DNA of 64,000 nt from Candidatus Thiovulum stygium. Its GTDB lineage: Bacteria > Campylobacterota > Campylobacteria > Campylobacterales > Thiovulaceae. Below the pieces are notes generated by a model. It was not told the origin of the DNA. It saw nothing but the letters and a program-made list of their open reading frames with translations, and searched no databases. The stretch covers positions 1,382,001-1,446,000 of the forward strand of contig CP091137.1 in NCBI GenBank assembly GCA_021582295.1, written 5' to 3'. A program made the translations under genes and the position numbers. Of this stretch, positions 55,724 through 64,000 are shown piece by piece (the stretch's first letter is position 1; each line of letters opens with the position of its first letter).

Positions 55724-56053
55724 CTGTTGAAGCTGAAGATATTTCAGAATCTATTTTTAAACGATTGTCTATAGAAAATATCTCTAAGATAATATATAAA
55801 TAATACAAAAATATTATTTCTTCTTCCTCTGTCTTTCCCGTAATACAACACCTCATCGCTTATATTTCAAAGTTTATTCATAATATTTTAATGTTTTATA
55901 TTAATTCAAAAGAGTAGATCTTAACACATTTTTAATATATTAAAAAATATATTTTTTATAAATTTTACATTAACAAAATTATATTTTTTAAGTATGATTT
56001 TAAATTTTGACTTTTGGTAGAATAGCAATAAATTAAAAGAGGAGCGATTCTAT
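55724..56053. other. Intergenic region before recA with a possible coding remnant
   Basis: The first 80 bases stay open in a frame different from crcB and would encode VEAEDISESIFKRLSIENIS before a stop at 55803. There is no start, so this may be a degraded C-terminus. A single GATGAGGT copy (minus strand) lies at 55850 outside any gene. The rest is A+T-rich, with a recA promoter at its end. Confidence 0.4.
56015..56023 (+). promoter_or_regulatory. Extended -10 promoter for recA
   Basis: TGGTAGAAT fits the extended -10 pattern and lies 31 bases before the recA start. GAGGAGCG gives the ribosome site. I see no SOS box. Confidence 0.45.
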
Positions 56054-57283
56054 ATGGCAAATGAACCAATCGAAACTACAGTACCAGTAAAAACTAAAAC
56101 TGTTAAAGAAAAAAGTTCTTCAGCTGTTTCAAAAGAGATAAAAGAATCAAAAGAAAAAGATATAAATACTATAATAGCAGAACCTTTAAAAGTAGAAAAA
56201 AAGGAAGAAAAAGTTTCTTTAAGTAGTAAAGATAAAGTTCTTCAAACTGCTTTAAAAGATATCGAAAAAAAATTTGGTAAAAGTGCCTTAATTAGACTTG
56301 GTGATAGCAAAATGGAAAAAACTGGATCAATTGGCACTGGTTCAATTGGACTTGATCTCGCTCTTGGTATTGGCGGACTTCCTGAAGGACGAGTTGTTGA
56401 AATTTATGGTCCTGAAAGTTCTGGAAAAACAACTTTAGCACTTCATGCGATTGCTGAAGCTCAAAAAAAAGGTTATCGATGTGCATTTATCGATGCAGAA
56501 CATGCTATTGATGTTTATTATGCAAAAAATTTAGGTGTTGATATCGATAATTTATTTTTATCTCAACCTGATTACGGAGAACAAGCTCTTGATATTATTG
56601 AAACTCTTTCAAAAAGTGGTGCTTTTGATATGATCGTTGTCGATTCAGTTGCTGCACTTGTTCCAAAAGCTGAAATCGAAGGTGATATCGAAGATCAACA
56701 AGTTGGTATTCATGCAAGATTAATGAGTAAATCTCTTCGTCGTCTTGTTTCTGTTCTTCATGATATGAAAGTTATGGTTATTTTTATAAATCAACTTCGT
56801 TCTAAAATTGGAATGATAGGTTTTGGTGGCTCAAATGAGACAACAACAGGCGGACATGCTCTTAAATTTTATGCTTCTGTTCGTTTAGATATTCGAAGAA
56901 TTGCAACTCTTAAACAGGGTGAAAAACCTATTGGAAATCGAGTAAAAGTTAAAGTAGTTAAAAATAAAGTTGCTCCACCTTTTAAATTAGCTGAATTTGA
57001 TATTATTTTTGGTAAAGGTGTTAGTCGATCAGGTGAAGTTATTGATTATGGTGTAAAATATGAAGTTATCACAAAAGCTGGAACTTCGTATAGTTATAAC
57101 GATAAAAAACTTGCTGGTGTTGGTCGAGAAAGTGTTAAGAAACATCTTGAAGCAAATCCAGAATTATTTAAAGAGATAGAAGCAAAAGTTTTATCAAAAT
57201 TAGATCCTGCTAGTGCTGATTTTAGTTATGTAGCTGATACTAATGAAGATAATGATGATTCACTTGGTGATGGTGAAGAATAA
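56054..57283 (+). CDS. recA: Recombinase RecA with an N-terminal extension
   Basis: A 409-residue protein; typical RecA has about 345-355. The RecA core begins near residue 58 ([20 protein letters not shown]). Walker A is [15 protein letters not shown], Walker B ends in [14 protein letters not shown], and the DNA-binding loops include [16 protein letters not shown] and [12 protein letters not shown]. The first 57 or so residues are Lys/Glu/Ser/Val-rich and look disordered. The ATG at 56054 has a strong ribosome site, so the extension is probably translated. It lies upstream of eno as in Campylobacter. Confidence 0.95.
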   Translation: MANEPIETTVPVKTKTVKEKSSSAVSKEIKESKEKDINTIIAEPLKVEKKEEKVSLSSKDKVLQTALKDIEKKFGKSALIRLGDSKMEKTGSIGTGSIGLDLALGIGGLPEGRVVEIYGPESSGKTTLALHAIAEAQKKGYRCAFIDAEHAIDVYYAKNLGVDIDNLFLSQPDYGEQALDIIETLSKSGAFDMIVVDSVAALVPKAEIEGDIEDQQVGIHARLMSKSLRRLVSVLHDMKVMVIFINQLRSKIGMIGFGGSNETTTGGHALKFYASVRLDIRRIATLKQGEKPIGNRVKVKVVKNKVAPPFKLAEFDIIFGKGVSRSGEVIDYGVKYEVITKAGTSYSYNDKKLAGVGRESVKKHLEANPELFKEIEAKVLSKLDPASADFSYVADTNEDNDDSLGDGEE

Positions 57284-57313
57284 AATAATATAATTGGTAA
57301 AGGTGCTGAAATT

Positions 57314-58585
57314 ATGGTTTATATAGAACAAATTATTGCTGATGAGGTCTTAGATAGTAGAGGAAATCCAACTGTTAGAGTTCGAGCCGTTTTAAGTGAT
57401 GGTTCTGTTGGTATCGCAATTGTTCCAAGTGGTGCTTCAACTGGCAAACGAGAAGCTCTCGAATTAAGAGATGGCGGTTCTCGTTTTGGTGGCAAAGGTG
57501 TTTTAACTGCTTGTGAAAATGTAAATAGCAAAATTGCTGAAGTTATTGTTGGTCAATCACCATTTAATCAAGGCATTATTGATGCAACTATGAAAAATCT
57601 TGATGGTACTGATAATTATAGTAATTTAGGTGCTAATGCCGTTTTAGGTGTTTCGATGGCTGTTGCTCGTGCTTCTGCTATTTCTCTTGATATGCCGTTA
57701 TATCGATATCTTGGTGGTGCTAATGCTATGGTTCTACCAACTCCAATGTTTAATATTATTAATGGCGGATCTCATGCTGATAATTCAGTTGATTTTCAAG
57801 AATATATGATTATGCCTACTGGTTTTGATAATTTTAGTGATGCTTTACGAAGTGCCAGTGAAATTTATCAAGTTCTGAAAAAAATATTAAAAGATCGAAA
57901 ATTATCAACAGCTCTCGGTGATGAAGGTGGTTTCGCTCCTGATTTAAGTTCTAATGAAGAACCTATAATTGTAATTATGGAAGCTATTAAAAAAGCTGGT
58001 TATATCGCTGGAGAACAAATTACTATTGCTCTTGATGTTGCAAGTAGTGAATTATATAAAGAAGATGGTAGATATCATTTAGAATCTGAAAACAGATCTC
58101 TATCTAGTGAAGAACTAGTAGAATATTATATTAATTTATGCAAAAAATATCCTATTGTTTCTATTGAAGATGGTTTAAGTGAAGATGATTGGGCAGGTTG
58201 GAAAATTTTAACAGAACGACTTGGCGATCGAGTTCAACTTGTTGGAGATGATCTATTTGTTACAAATGCTTCGATTCTTGCTGAAGGTATTAATAAAGGA
58301 ATAGCTAATGCTATTTTAATTAAACCTAATCAGATTGGTTCAATTAGTGAAACAATGCAAACTGTTAGATTAGCTCAACGAAATGGTTATAAATGTATTA
58401 TGAGTCATCGAAGTGGCGAAAGTGAAGATTCTTTTATCGCAGATTTCACTGTTGCTTTAAATACAGGTGAAATTAAAACTGGTTCAACTGCACGAGGGGA
58501 ACGAACAGCAAAATATAATCGTTTGCTTGATATCGAAGATGAAATATTATATGGAGAATATATAGGTTCTACTCTTTTTAAATAA
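57314..58585 (+). CDS. eno: Enolase
   Basis: A 423-residue glycolytic enzyme. Standard features are [30 protein letters not shown], the catalytic [27 protein letters not shown] with a metal ligand, and [16 protein letters not shown] near the end. It converts 2-phosphoglycerate to PEP. Follows recA by 30 bases. Octamer at 57341 encodes part of DEVLD. Confidence 0.96.
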   Translation: MVYIEQIIADEVLDSRGNPTVRVRAVLSDGSVGIAIVPSGASTGKREALELRDGGSRFGGKGVLTACENVNSKIAEVIVGQSPFNQGIIDATMKNLDGTDNYSNLGANAVLGVSMAVARASAISLDMPLYRYLGGANAMVLPTPMFNIINGGSHADNSVDFQEYMIMPTGFDNFSDALRSASEIYQVLKKILKDRKLSTALGDEGGFAPDLSSNEEPIIVIMEAIKKAGYIAGEQITIALDVASSELYKEDGRYHLESENRSLSSEELVEYYINLCKKYPIVSIEDGLSEDDWAGWKILTERLGDRVQLVGDDLFVTNASILAEGINKGIANAILIKPNQIGSISETMQTVRLAQRNGYKCIMSHRSGESEDSFIADFTVALNTGEIKTGSTARGERTAKYNRLLDIEDEILYGEYIGSTLFK

Positions 58586-58608
58586 AAAGAGCGAAATATA
58601 AAAAATAT

Positions 58609-58917
58609 ATGGATCTATACGAAGCTTATAATCAAATTGATCATTCAGTTCGGAAGAGTTCTCAAAAATTATTTATCTCTTCTAAACCTTTTAGTTTAAA
58701 GCAAGTTTTAATATTTGTTACTGTTATATCTATAACCGCAATATATATTTATAGTTTATTATTTGGACATAATTCTTATTCGTTAATGCAAGAACTTGAT
58801 AATGAAAAAAAGAGTTTAAAACGAGAAATCGTTGAACTAAAAGAAGATAATATTAGATTGCAAAGAAGCTATTTTAATTTAAAATCTGCCGATGGGAGTT
58901 ATCAAGATGGAATTTAA
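58609..58917 (+). CDS. Small membrane protein with coiled coil, FtsB/DivIC-like
   Basis: A 102-residue protein with a cytoplasmic N-terminus, one membrane helix at about residues 32-50 and then a leucine-containing coiled coil (LDNEKKSLKREIVELKED). This is the layout of septum-formation initiators. Gene order after eno matches the unnamed Campylobacter gene at this spot. Direct sequence similarity to FtsB is weak. It overlaps the next gene's start by 11 bases. Confidence 0.7.
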   Translation: MDLYEAYNQIDHSVRKSSQKLFISSKPFSLKQVLIFVTVISITAIYIYSLLFGHNSYSLMQELDNEKKSLKREIVELKEDNIRLQRSYFNLKSADGSYQDGI

Positions 58918-60049
58918 AATATTTTTATTATTTATAACTCCTGTTATACTTTTTGGACGAGAAAATCCATTTCAATCTGAAAAAAGTGCTGATGAAATTC
59001 CTTTTTCTTCAAATTATGTTCAAAAACCTGATGAATTGGATAAATTATCTTTTCAATTGCCTAATAGTGCAAAAATAGTTGAAGCTGTTGAAGTAGTTTA
59101 TCAAAACAGTGACGGTTCTATGGAAAGAAAACGAATAGATATAAATAGAATTTTTGATTCTGGTCAAAATTTATCTTTTGGTTATAATAATAATGAACAA
59201 CAAGTTCAAAAGTCTACTCCAATAATTTCTGTAACTAATATTAATAAAGATAAAAAAATTAATAAAAAACAGTTAAATAATATAAAAAATGACTTAAGTA
59301 GTAGTTCTGAAGATTCTAATTCTAAAGTTATTACAACAAAGACAAAAACAGTTAAAACAACTAAAAAAACAACTTCAACTATTTCTAATAATGGAGTCGA
59401 ATCGACCTCATCAACAACTTCAACTTCAACTCTTGAAACTAAAATAAAATCTATTGGTGATAAAGATATAGTTGTTTCTGATAAAACTACTGAAAATAAT
59501 CATCAAAATAATATAAATAGCGATCCTTTTGCAAGTTATGGTAATGGCGATAGTTCATCTTTTGGAAATGGCAATTCTGCAAATAATCAAAATCAAGATT
59601 TTAGCTCTTTTGGTTATGGTTCAAATGCAAATTCTAATAATTTATCAATTAGCAATAGTGAAAATAATTCTAATTCTGCTGAAAATTCAGACAATAGCGA
59701 TAGCGATAATGAAAATTCAGGTGAAGGTAAAGTTGTTACGATTGGTATTGGAACTCCACGATTTTCACAATTTGAATTTGACCCAAAAGAGAAAAGTATC
59801 AAAATTGCTACAACTGATAAAAAAATTAGACATTTTATGTTGATTCGTCCAAATAGAATTGTTATCGATTTCGCTCGAGAATTATCTTTTCAAAATCAAA
59901 CTTTTGATATAAAAAGTGGAATTTTTAAAGAGATGAAATTATCTAAAAAGAGTTCTTCTGATTATAGAATTTCTATATATATAGCTGAAGATTATCGTTA
60001 TAAATTAAACAGAACGGAAAGTGGCTATGAGATTAAATGCTATAAATAA
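58907..60049 (+). CDS. AMIN-domain secreted protein with Ser/Asn/Thr-rich linker
   Basis: A 380-residue exported protein. The signal peptide is FKIFLLFITPVILFG, cut near GREN. A long low-complexity part (about residues 120-275) contains runs of Lys/Thr and then Asn/Ser/Asp, and a C-terminal AMIN domain starts near RFSQFEFDPKEKSIKIATTD. AMIN domains bind peptidoglycan or localise proteins at septum and poles. In Campylobacter the gene at the same place is a glycoprotein, and the Asn/Ser-rich linker here would suit glycosylation (inference). I chose ATG 58907 because GGGAG sits eight bases upstream. Confidence 0.8.
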   Translation: MEFKIFLLFITPVILFGRENPFQSEKSADEIPFSSNYVQKPDELDKLSFQLPNSAKIVEAVEVVYQNSDGSMERKRIDINRIFDSGQNLSFGYNNNEQQVQKSTPIISVTNINKDKKINKKQLNNIKNDLSSSSEDSNSKVITTKTKTVKTTKKTTSTISNNGVESTSSTTSTSTLETKIKSIGDKDIVVSDKTTENNHQNNINSDPFASYGNGDSSSFGNGNSANNQNQDFSSFGYGSNANSNNLSISNSENNSNSAENSDNSDSDNENSGEGKVVTIGIGTPRFSQFEFDPKEKSIKIATTDKKIRHFMLIRPNRIVIDFARELSFQNQTFDIKSGIFKEMKLSKKSSSDYRISIYIAEDYRYKLNRTESGYEIKCYK

Positions 60050-60551
60050 CATTATATTTATTGGTTTTATGGGTTCGGGAAAATCTCGAATTGGACAAGA
60101 ACTTTCAATAAAATTAAATAAAAAATTTATTGATGTTGATTCTATTATAGAAACTCGTGAAAATATGAAAATAATAGATATTTTTAAAACTCAAGGTGAA
60201 ACTTATTTTAGAAATTTAGAAAAAAACTTTGCTGACGAGATAAAAAATTCTATTCAAAATTCTATTATTGCAGTTGGAGGCGGTTTTCCAATAAATATTA
60301 AAAATATTATTGAACTTGGCTATATTATATATTTAGATATTGATTTTGATTATATGATTGAATCTTTATCTAAAGTAAAAGGTGAAATCGAAAAAAGACC
60401 ACTTTTGCAAAATTTAGACATAGCTAGAAATTTATATAATAATCGTAGAAATATATATGAAGATATAGCTAATATGAAAATAGAGATAAAAAGCCGAAAT
60501 ATCGATGAGGTTGTCTCTGAAATATTGACCAATTTGGAAAAATCTCTTTGA
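60027..60551 (+). CDS. aroK: Shikimate kinase
   Basis: A 174-residue P-loop kinase. Walker A is FIGFMGSGKSRIGQEL and the substrate-binding stretch is KKFIDVDSIIETRENM. GETYFRNLEKNF and AVGGGFPI complete the shikimate-binding set, and EKRPLLQ holds the lid Arg. It phosphorylates shikimate on the aromatic pathway begun by AroF. It overlaps the AMIN gene's 3' end; GTG at 60021 is an alternative start. Confidence 0.93.
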   Translation: MRLNAINNIIFIGFMGSGKSRIGQELSIKLNKKFIDVDSIIETRENMKIIDIFKTQGETYFRNLEKNFADEIKNSIQNSIIAVGGGFPINIKNIIELGYIIYLDIDFDYMIESLSKVKGEIEKRPLLQNLDIARNLYNNRRNIYEDIANMKIEIKSRNIDEVVSEILTNLEKSL

Positions 60552-61024
60552 GTATGAATTTAAATTTACAATTTTATATTAAATTATTTGTTGTTTTTAT
60601 ATCTGTTTTGATAGTAGATCAATATATTAAAAATATTTTTGTAAATGGTTTTGAAGCTCAAGGTAAATGTATTTCGCTAGTTTTAACTTTTAATCGAGGT
60701 GTCGCCTTTTCGATGTTTAGTTGGCTTGGCGAAAATCTTAAATGGATTCAAATTGCACTTTTAATTTCACTGACATTTTATATATTTAAATATATGACAG
60801 AAAGAAATTATATTCCTGCGATAATAGTTCTCGGAGCTGGAATTTCAAATATTGTTGATAGATTTTTGCACGGCGGAGTTGTTGATTATGTTTATTGGCA
60901 TTGTTGGTTTGATTTTGCAATTTTCAATCTTGCTGATGTTTTAATTGATATCGGAGTTGTTTGGATATTAATTCTATCTTTTTTCTCAATTCCAAATGAG
61001 AATCACGGAAATAAAAATAGTTAA
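60548..61024 (+). CDS. lspA: Lipoprotein signal peptidase
   Basis: A 158-residue membrane protease with four helices. The two catalytic aspartates are in GAGISNIVDRFLHGGVVDYV and FAIFNLADVLIDIGVV. RGVAFSMFSW replaces the usual NxGAAFS. It removes signal peptides from lipoproteins such as those at 3.1 and 6.8 kb. TTG 60548 or ATG 60554 could be the start; it overlaps aroK. Confidence 0.94.
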   Translation: MSMNLNLQFYIKLFVVFISVLIVDQYIKNIFVNGFEAQGKCISLVLTFNRGVAFSMFSWLGENLKWIQIALLISLTFYIFKYMTERNYIPAIIVLGAGISNIVDRFLHGGVVDYVYWHCWFDFAIFNLADVLIDIGVVWILILSFFSIPNENHGNKNS

Positions 61025-61058
61025 ATCGAAATATTTTAACTTAAATATTTTTTCACTT

Positions 61059-61082
61059 TTCCAACCTATTATTTGGTTGGAA
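61059..61082 (+). terminator. Hairpin terminator after lspA
   Basis: TTCCAACC pairs with GGTTGGAA around TATTATTT, then GATCTTTAC follows. It begins 35 bases past the lspA stop. Confidence 0.65.
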
Positions 61083-61132
61083 GATCTTTACATTTTATTT
61101 ATTTTAAAATTAATTTAATATTTATGTGAGAA

Positions 61133-61158
61133 TTGTTGAGTTGATATAAACTCAACAA
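61133..61158 (-). terminator. Hairpin terminator after murF
   Basis: TTGTTGAGTT pairs with AACTCAACAA around GATATA. It lies just past the murF stop on the minus strand and may also serve the plus strand. Confidence 0.6.
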
Positions 61159-61172
61159 ATATATTAGGTTTT

Positions 61173-62636
61173 TTAAATAAAATTCGGGGCATCGTTTGCA
61201 AATAAAATTATATCCCCTTTTGTAGTTTTTTCACTTAGTAAATTTTTTAATAGCGATTTTTCATGCAAAAAGAGATGAATTTTATTTTCGTTATTTAAAT
61301 TTTTTCTAAAAATTTCACGATTTAAATCTCCAGTAACTATAATTAAATCAAAAACTTTATCAGCTTCAATAGCAATCTGTTTATTTAACTCTTCGTTACT
61401 TTCAACAAGTCCTGGTGTAACAAGAACCTTTCGACCTTTATAAGTTTCAATAAGTTTAAAAGCATCTAACATTCCATCAATATTTCCATTATAGCCATCA
61501 TCAAGGATAATTTTATCACCAGTTTCTATTTTTTGAAGTCTATGTTCAACCTGTTTTAGACTTTTTAATCTTCTTTGAACCTCATCAACAGAAAAATCAA
61601 ATATAAATGCAGTTTTAATTACAACTTCAAGATTTTCACTTTGAAAAGCTCCAAGAATATGCGAAAAATAATTAACATCTTTAAAATTAAAAGATATTCC
61701 AGATAAATCAGCAGAAACATCTTTAATATCGTTGCCATATCGTTCAATTTTATTTTTAAAGCTACTTATATCAAGACCATTTATATCAACTGATTTATGT
61801 AAAAATAATTTTTCTAATCTTTCACTTTGAGCAAGTTCCATTTTTGTATCTCTAATATTAGAAATATTTTTAAAATATTCAATATGTTGAAGACCAATTT
61901 TGCCAACTATCGAAATATGTGGTTTGACCAATTTTGCAATATTTAAAATGTCCCCTTTTTTTCTAGCTCCAGCTTCAACAATATAAATATCTATATGATT
62001 TTTTAAATTTTCATTAATATCTCTTACTATTCCTTCAACAGTATTTACACTTCGTGGAGTAGCATAAACTTTATATTTTAATGATAAAGTCTCAGTTAAA
62101 AAATTCTTAATCGAGGTTTTACCATAACTTCCAGTTATTGCAATTACTTTTATATTTTTCATATCTTTCAATTTTTTTTCAGCTTTAAAATAAAAAGAGA
62201 GATATACCATTTTTTCAAAAGTGAAACTTCCAATTATCGTTAAAATTAGTGGATAAAAATATGAGAATTCTCGTCCAATTTGAATTAAGATGAGATAATC
62301 TTGAAAAAGCGAAAGTGAAATTAATATGAAAAAAAATCGTTTAACTCTTGGTGTAAAAACAAGTTTTTTATCTAGTTTGCGATACCATAAAAACATTATT
62401 GGTAAATATACTAAAAATAAAAATAGCCAAAAAAACTGATTTGCAAAATATGCGACGATTACGGGAATCCCAAAATAAGTTACATGCCACAGTGGTTTAG
62501 AATGTTTTAACAAGACTCTTTCAAACTTATAACTATACCATTGTAAATTTGTAATTAAATATAAGCCTAATAATGATATAAATATCGTGTGGATTACTAT
62601 ATTACCAATTAAATTATCGAAAAAATTAAAATCCAT
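61173..62636 (-). CDS. murF: UDP-MurNAc-tripeptide:D-Ala-D-Ala ligase, MurF-like, with membrane N-terminus
   Basis: A 487-residue Mur ligase. The first 150 residues hold several hydrophobic segments, a feature of MurF in this phylum. The ATP motif is VIAITGSYGKTSIKNFLTET, and further on HISIVGKIGLQHIEYF and ILDDGYNGNIDGML match the metal and substrate regions. It adds the terminal dipeptide to the peptidoglycan precursor that MurJ later flips. The start abuts the hemA stop. Octamer in sense at 61579. Confidence 0.88.
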   Translation of the reverse strand: MDFNFFDNLIGNIVIHTIFISLLGLYLITNLQWYSYKFERVLLKHSKPLWHVTYFGIPVIVAYFANQFFWLFLFLVYLPIMFLWYRKLDKKLVFTPRVKRFFFILISLSLFQDYLILIQIGREFSYFYPLILTIIGSFTFEKMVYLSFYFKAEKKLKDMKNIKVIAITGSYGKTSIKNFLTETLSLKYKVYATPRSVNTVEGIVRDINENLKNHIDIYIVEAGARKKGDILNIAKLVKPHISIVGKIGLQHIEYFKNISNIRDTKMELAQSERLEKLFLHKSVDINGLDISSFKNKIERYGNDIKDVSADLSGISFNFKDVNYFSHILGAFQSENLEVVIKTAFIFDFSVDEVQRRLKSLKQVEHRLQKIETGDKIILDDGYNGNIDGMLDAFKLIETYKGRKVLVTPGLVESNEELNKQIAIEADKVFDLIIVTGDLNREIFRKNLNNENKIHLFLHEKSLLKNLLSEKTTKGDIILFANDAPNFI

Positions 62637-63998
62637 TTATATTATTTTCCCTCCTTTTTCTATTGCATAATCACATTTATAGCTATTTCTAACTTGATTT
62701 TTTTCGTGAGTCTTATAATTTACAGTATCTGCATTTTTAATATCAAACAGATAATTAATAGATTCAATAACCATATCAGCACTTGAATCTTTTGCTATTT
62801 TTCTTAAATTTTTACTAACTTTATGTAAAATTTTTTTAAGAGAACTTTCAGCTAATTTTTGACTATTTAATTTTAAATTTTTAGGAATAAAACCTTTAGA
62901 TATAGCTTTTTCGACCTCATTATTTGCGATTTTATTAGCTTTAATATATAAATTCTTTAATAGTGGTTCAACATCAAGTGAATCTATCCATCTAAAAAAT
63001 TTAACTGTAAATTCTCCAATAACTCGATAGGCTTTTCCAAGAGCCTCTTCTCGTTCGCCTCGATTTATTTCAACACTCTCTCTTAAATCATCAACACGAT
63101 ATAAATTTATATTTAAATTATATAAACTCTCCTGTTTTAGATCAATATCAAGAGGAACTGCTAAATCGAACCACCATCTCTCAAAGTTTGTATTTTTGAC
63201 AATATTTTTGACAATTATTGGATTTTCCGATGAGGTTGCAGTAAATAAAAGTTCGTTCTTATTTATTAAATCTTCAAGTTCTGTAAAATTTTTAACTTTT
63301 ACAGAATCACCAACCTCTTTTGCAATATCTTCAGCTTTGATTCTAGTTCTATTTATAATAGTTACTCGACTTTTACGAGCTGATAAATATTGCACCAAAA
63401 GACGACTCATTTCACCAGCACCAATTACAAGAGCATTTTTATTTTCAATTGAACCCATTAATTCGATTGCTCGAGATACGGCAACACTTGCAATTGAAAC
63501 TTTTTTTTGTGAAATGCCAGTCTCTGAACGAACTTGAGCAGAACATTTAAAAGCATAATGAACAGCTCTCGAAATATTTTGACGAGCGAAACCGTTGCTA
63601 AAAGCAAAACGAAAAGCATCTTTAACTTGACCAACGATTTGAGTTTCGCCAATAACTAAACTTTGAAGTGAAGATACAACAGAAAATATATGATGAATAG
63701 CATTTTTTCCAATAAATATATTTGCTATTTGTTTAAGCTTTTCAAAATTTATATGTGAATAATGTGATATATCATGCAATAAATTATCTATAGCTTTATT
63801 ATTATTCTCTAAATTATCAGAATCTAAAAAAGCGAAAAACTCAATTCTATTACAGGTATTTAAAATCATAATTTCAGATAAATAGGCATTTGAATGACTC
63901 ATAAATATTTCTAACCGATTATTATCCTGAAATGATATAGAATCGCGATCAACTATATTGCTATTTTTATGAGAAAAACTAATTAAGAGATAACCCAC
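62637..63998 (-). CDS. hemA: Glutamyl-tRNA reductase
   Basis: A 453-residue enzyme, the first step of tetrapyrrole synthesis by the C5 route. The nucleophilic Cys is in MILNTCNRIEFFAFL, followed by HHIFSVVSSLQSLVIGETQI and QVRSETGISQKKVSIASVAV. The NADPH motif is NALVIGAGEMSRLLVQYL. The sequence begins GYLLISFSHKN, which matches the family N-terminus if GTG at 63998 is the start. That codon is two bases from the window edge, so a slightly longer form cannot be excluded. Confidence 0.93.
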   Translation of the reverse strand: MGYLLISFSHKNSNIVDRDSISFQDNNRLEIFMSHSNAYLSEIMILNTCNRIEFFAFLDSDNLENNNKAIDNLLHDISHYSHINFEKLKQIANIFIGKNAIHHIFSVVSSLQSLVIGETQIVGQVKDAFRFAFSNGFARQNISRAVHYAFKCSAQVRSETGISQKKVSIASVAVSRAIELMGSIENKNALVIGAGEMSRLLVQYLSARKSRVTIINRTRIKAEDIAKEVGDSVKVKNFTELEDLINKNELLFTATSSENPIIVKNIVKNTNFERWWFDLAVPLDIDLKQESLYNLNINLYRVDDLRESVEINRGEREEALGKAYRVIGEFTVKFFRWIDSLDVEPLLKNLYIKANKIANNEVEKAISKGFIPKNLKLNSQKLAESSLKKILHKVSKNLRKIAKDSSADMVIESINYLFDIKNADTVNYKTHEKNQVRNSYKCDYAIEKGGKII

Positions 63999-64000
63999 TA

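Larger units (their letters stand above)
2165..63236. repeat. Dispersed octamer GATGAGGT (37 copies), candidate DNA uptake sequence
   Basis: By hand count GATGAGGT starts on the plus strand at 2165, 3785, 6800, 8439, 12249, 16231, 18814, 21800, 23032, 27028, 30479, 36607, 41403, 44878, 47973, 50931, 53820, 57341, 60504 and 63229. It occurs on the minus strand (as ACCTCATC) at 4312, 6944, 9424, 12637, 14483, 16037, 23056, 26626, 28342, 28626, 35650, 37593, 47945, 55671, 55850, 59405 and 61579. In 35 of 37 the preceding base is T or C. At this base composition about one copy is expected. Copies are spread evenly through both strands, in sense and antisense to genes, and two inverted pairs form terminators. 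Confidence 0.8.

Noticed and set aside
2165-63236. GATGAGGT as a Chi or chromosome-orientation site
   Set aside because: Copies are split 20 to 17 between strands and form inverted pairs in terminators, which does not fit strand-biased recombination or segregation signals. Full-genome data could still change this.
2165-63236. GATGAGGT as a side effect of Asp-Glu-Val codons
   Set aside because: Many copies are antisense to genes, in other frames or outside genes, so a peptide preference cannot account for them.

Overview
The window is about 28% G+C by my rough estimate and reads as chromosome of a Campylobacterota (epsilonproteobacterial) member of the Sulfurimonas/Sulfurovum/Campylobacter kind. 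The evidence is gene content: oorDABC 2-oxoglutarate:acceptor oxidoreductase next to a two-gene class I fumarase and mdh, a CetA/CetB-like energy-taxis cluster, pglE-pglF for bacillosamine, a carboxynorspermidine dehydrogenase, cheY followed by prmA, and recA-eno followed by a small coiled-coil membrane protein and an AMIN-domain protein. I cannot assign a genus.

Layout. 1-3 kb: two PAS sensors and a chemoreceptor. 3-9 kb: polyamine dehydrogenase, an ABC permease, lipoproteins, rho and holB. 9-14 kb: an MFS exporter, pglE and pglF, and a third PAS sensor. 14-23 kb: tcdA, fumarase, mdh, oorDABC and metE. 23-27.6 kb: a GT-B-like protein, cheY, prmA, aroF, tatA and nadK. 27.7-34 kb: a minus-strand triose-phosphate operon (gap, pgk, tpiA) continuing into a short speE-like gene, coaE and kdsB, with divergent murJ. 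34.2-34.7 kb: five minus-strand tRNA genes (Leu, Arg, Arg, His, Pro). 35-43.4 kb: rimO and a heavily damaged cellulose-synthesis cluster (bcsB modules, bcsZ, bcsC and a MinD/ParA remnant, with no bcsA). 43.7-45.7 kb: a small Ter-type cluster. 45.8-49.7 kb: hemW, lolA, thiE and slt. 49.8-52.8 kb: a CARF-HEPN protein with a DUF1566-like tail, siaB and a truncated siaC. 52.8-64 kb: hldE, znuB, crcB, recA, eno, an FtsB-like gene, an AMIN protein, aroK, lspA, murF and hemA.

Three observations stand out. (1) The octamer GATGAGGT occurs 37 times in 64 kb by my hand count, against roughly one expected by chance. It is spread over both strands, and at two convergent gene ends it forms the inverted arms of a terminator hairpin. 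This is the classic layout of a DNA uptake sequence, which I do not know to be described for this phylum. (2) A solitary CRISPR-type CARF-HEPN ribonuclease gene carries an extra C-terminal domain and has a tandem 19-bp promoter repeat upstream. No cas genes or CRISPR array are in the window. (3) Several otherwise good genes are broken by one-base shifts, most of them at A/T runs of seven or eight. One is coaE, which is expected to be essential. This looks like homopolymer sequencing error (or, less likely, slippage), whereas the bcs cluster also shows real-looking internal deletions.
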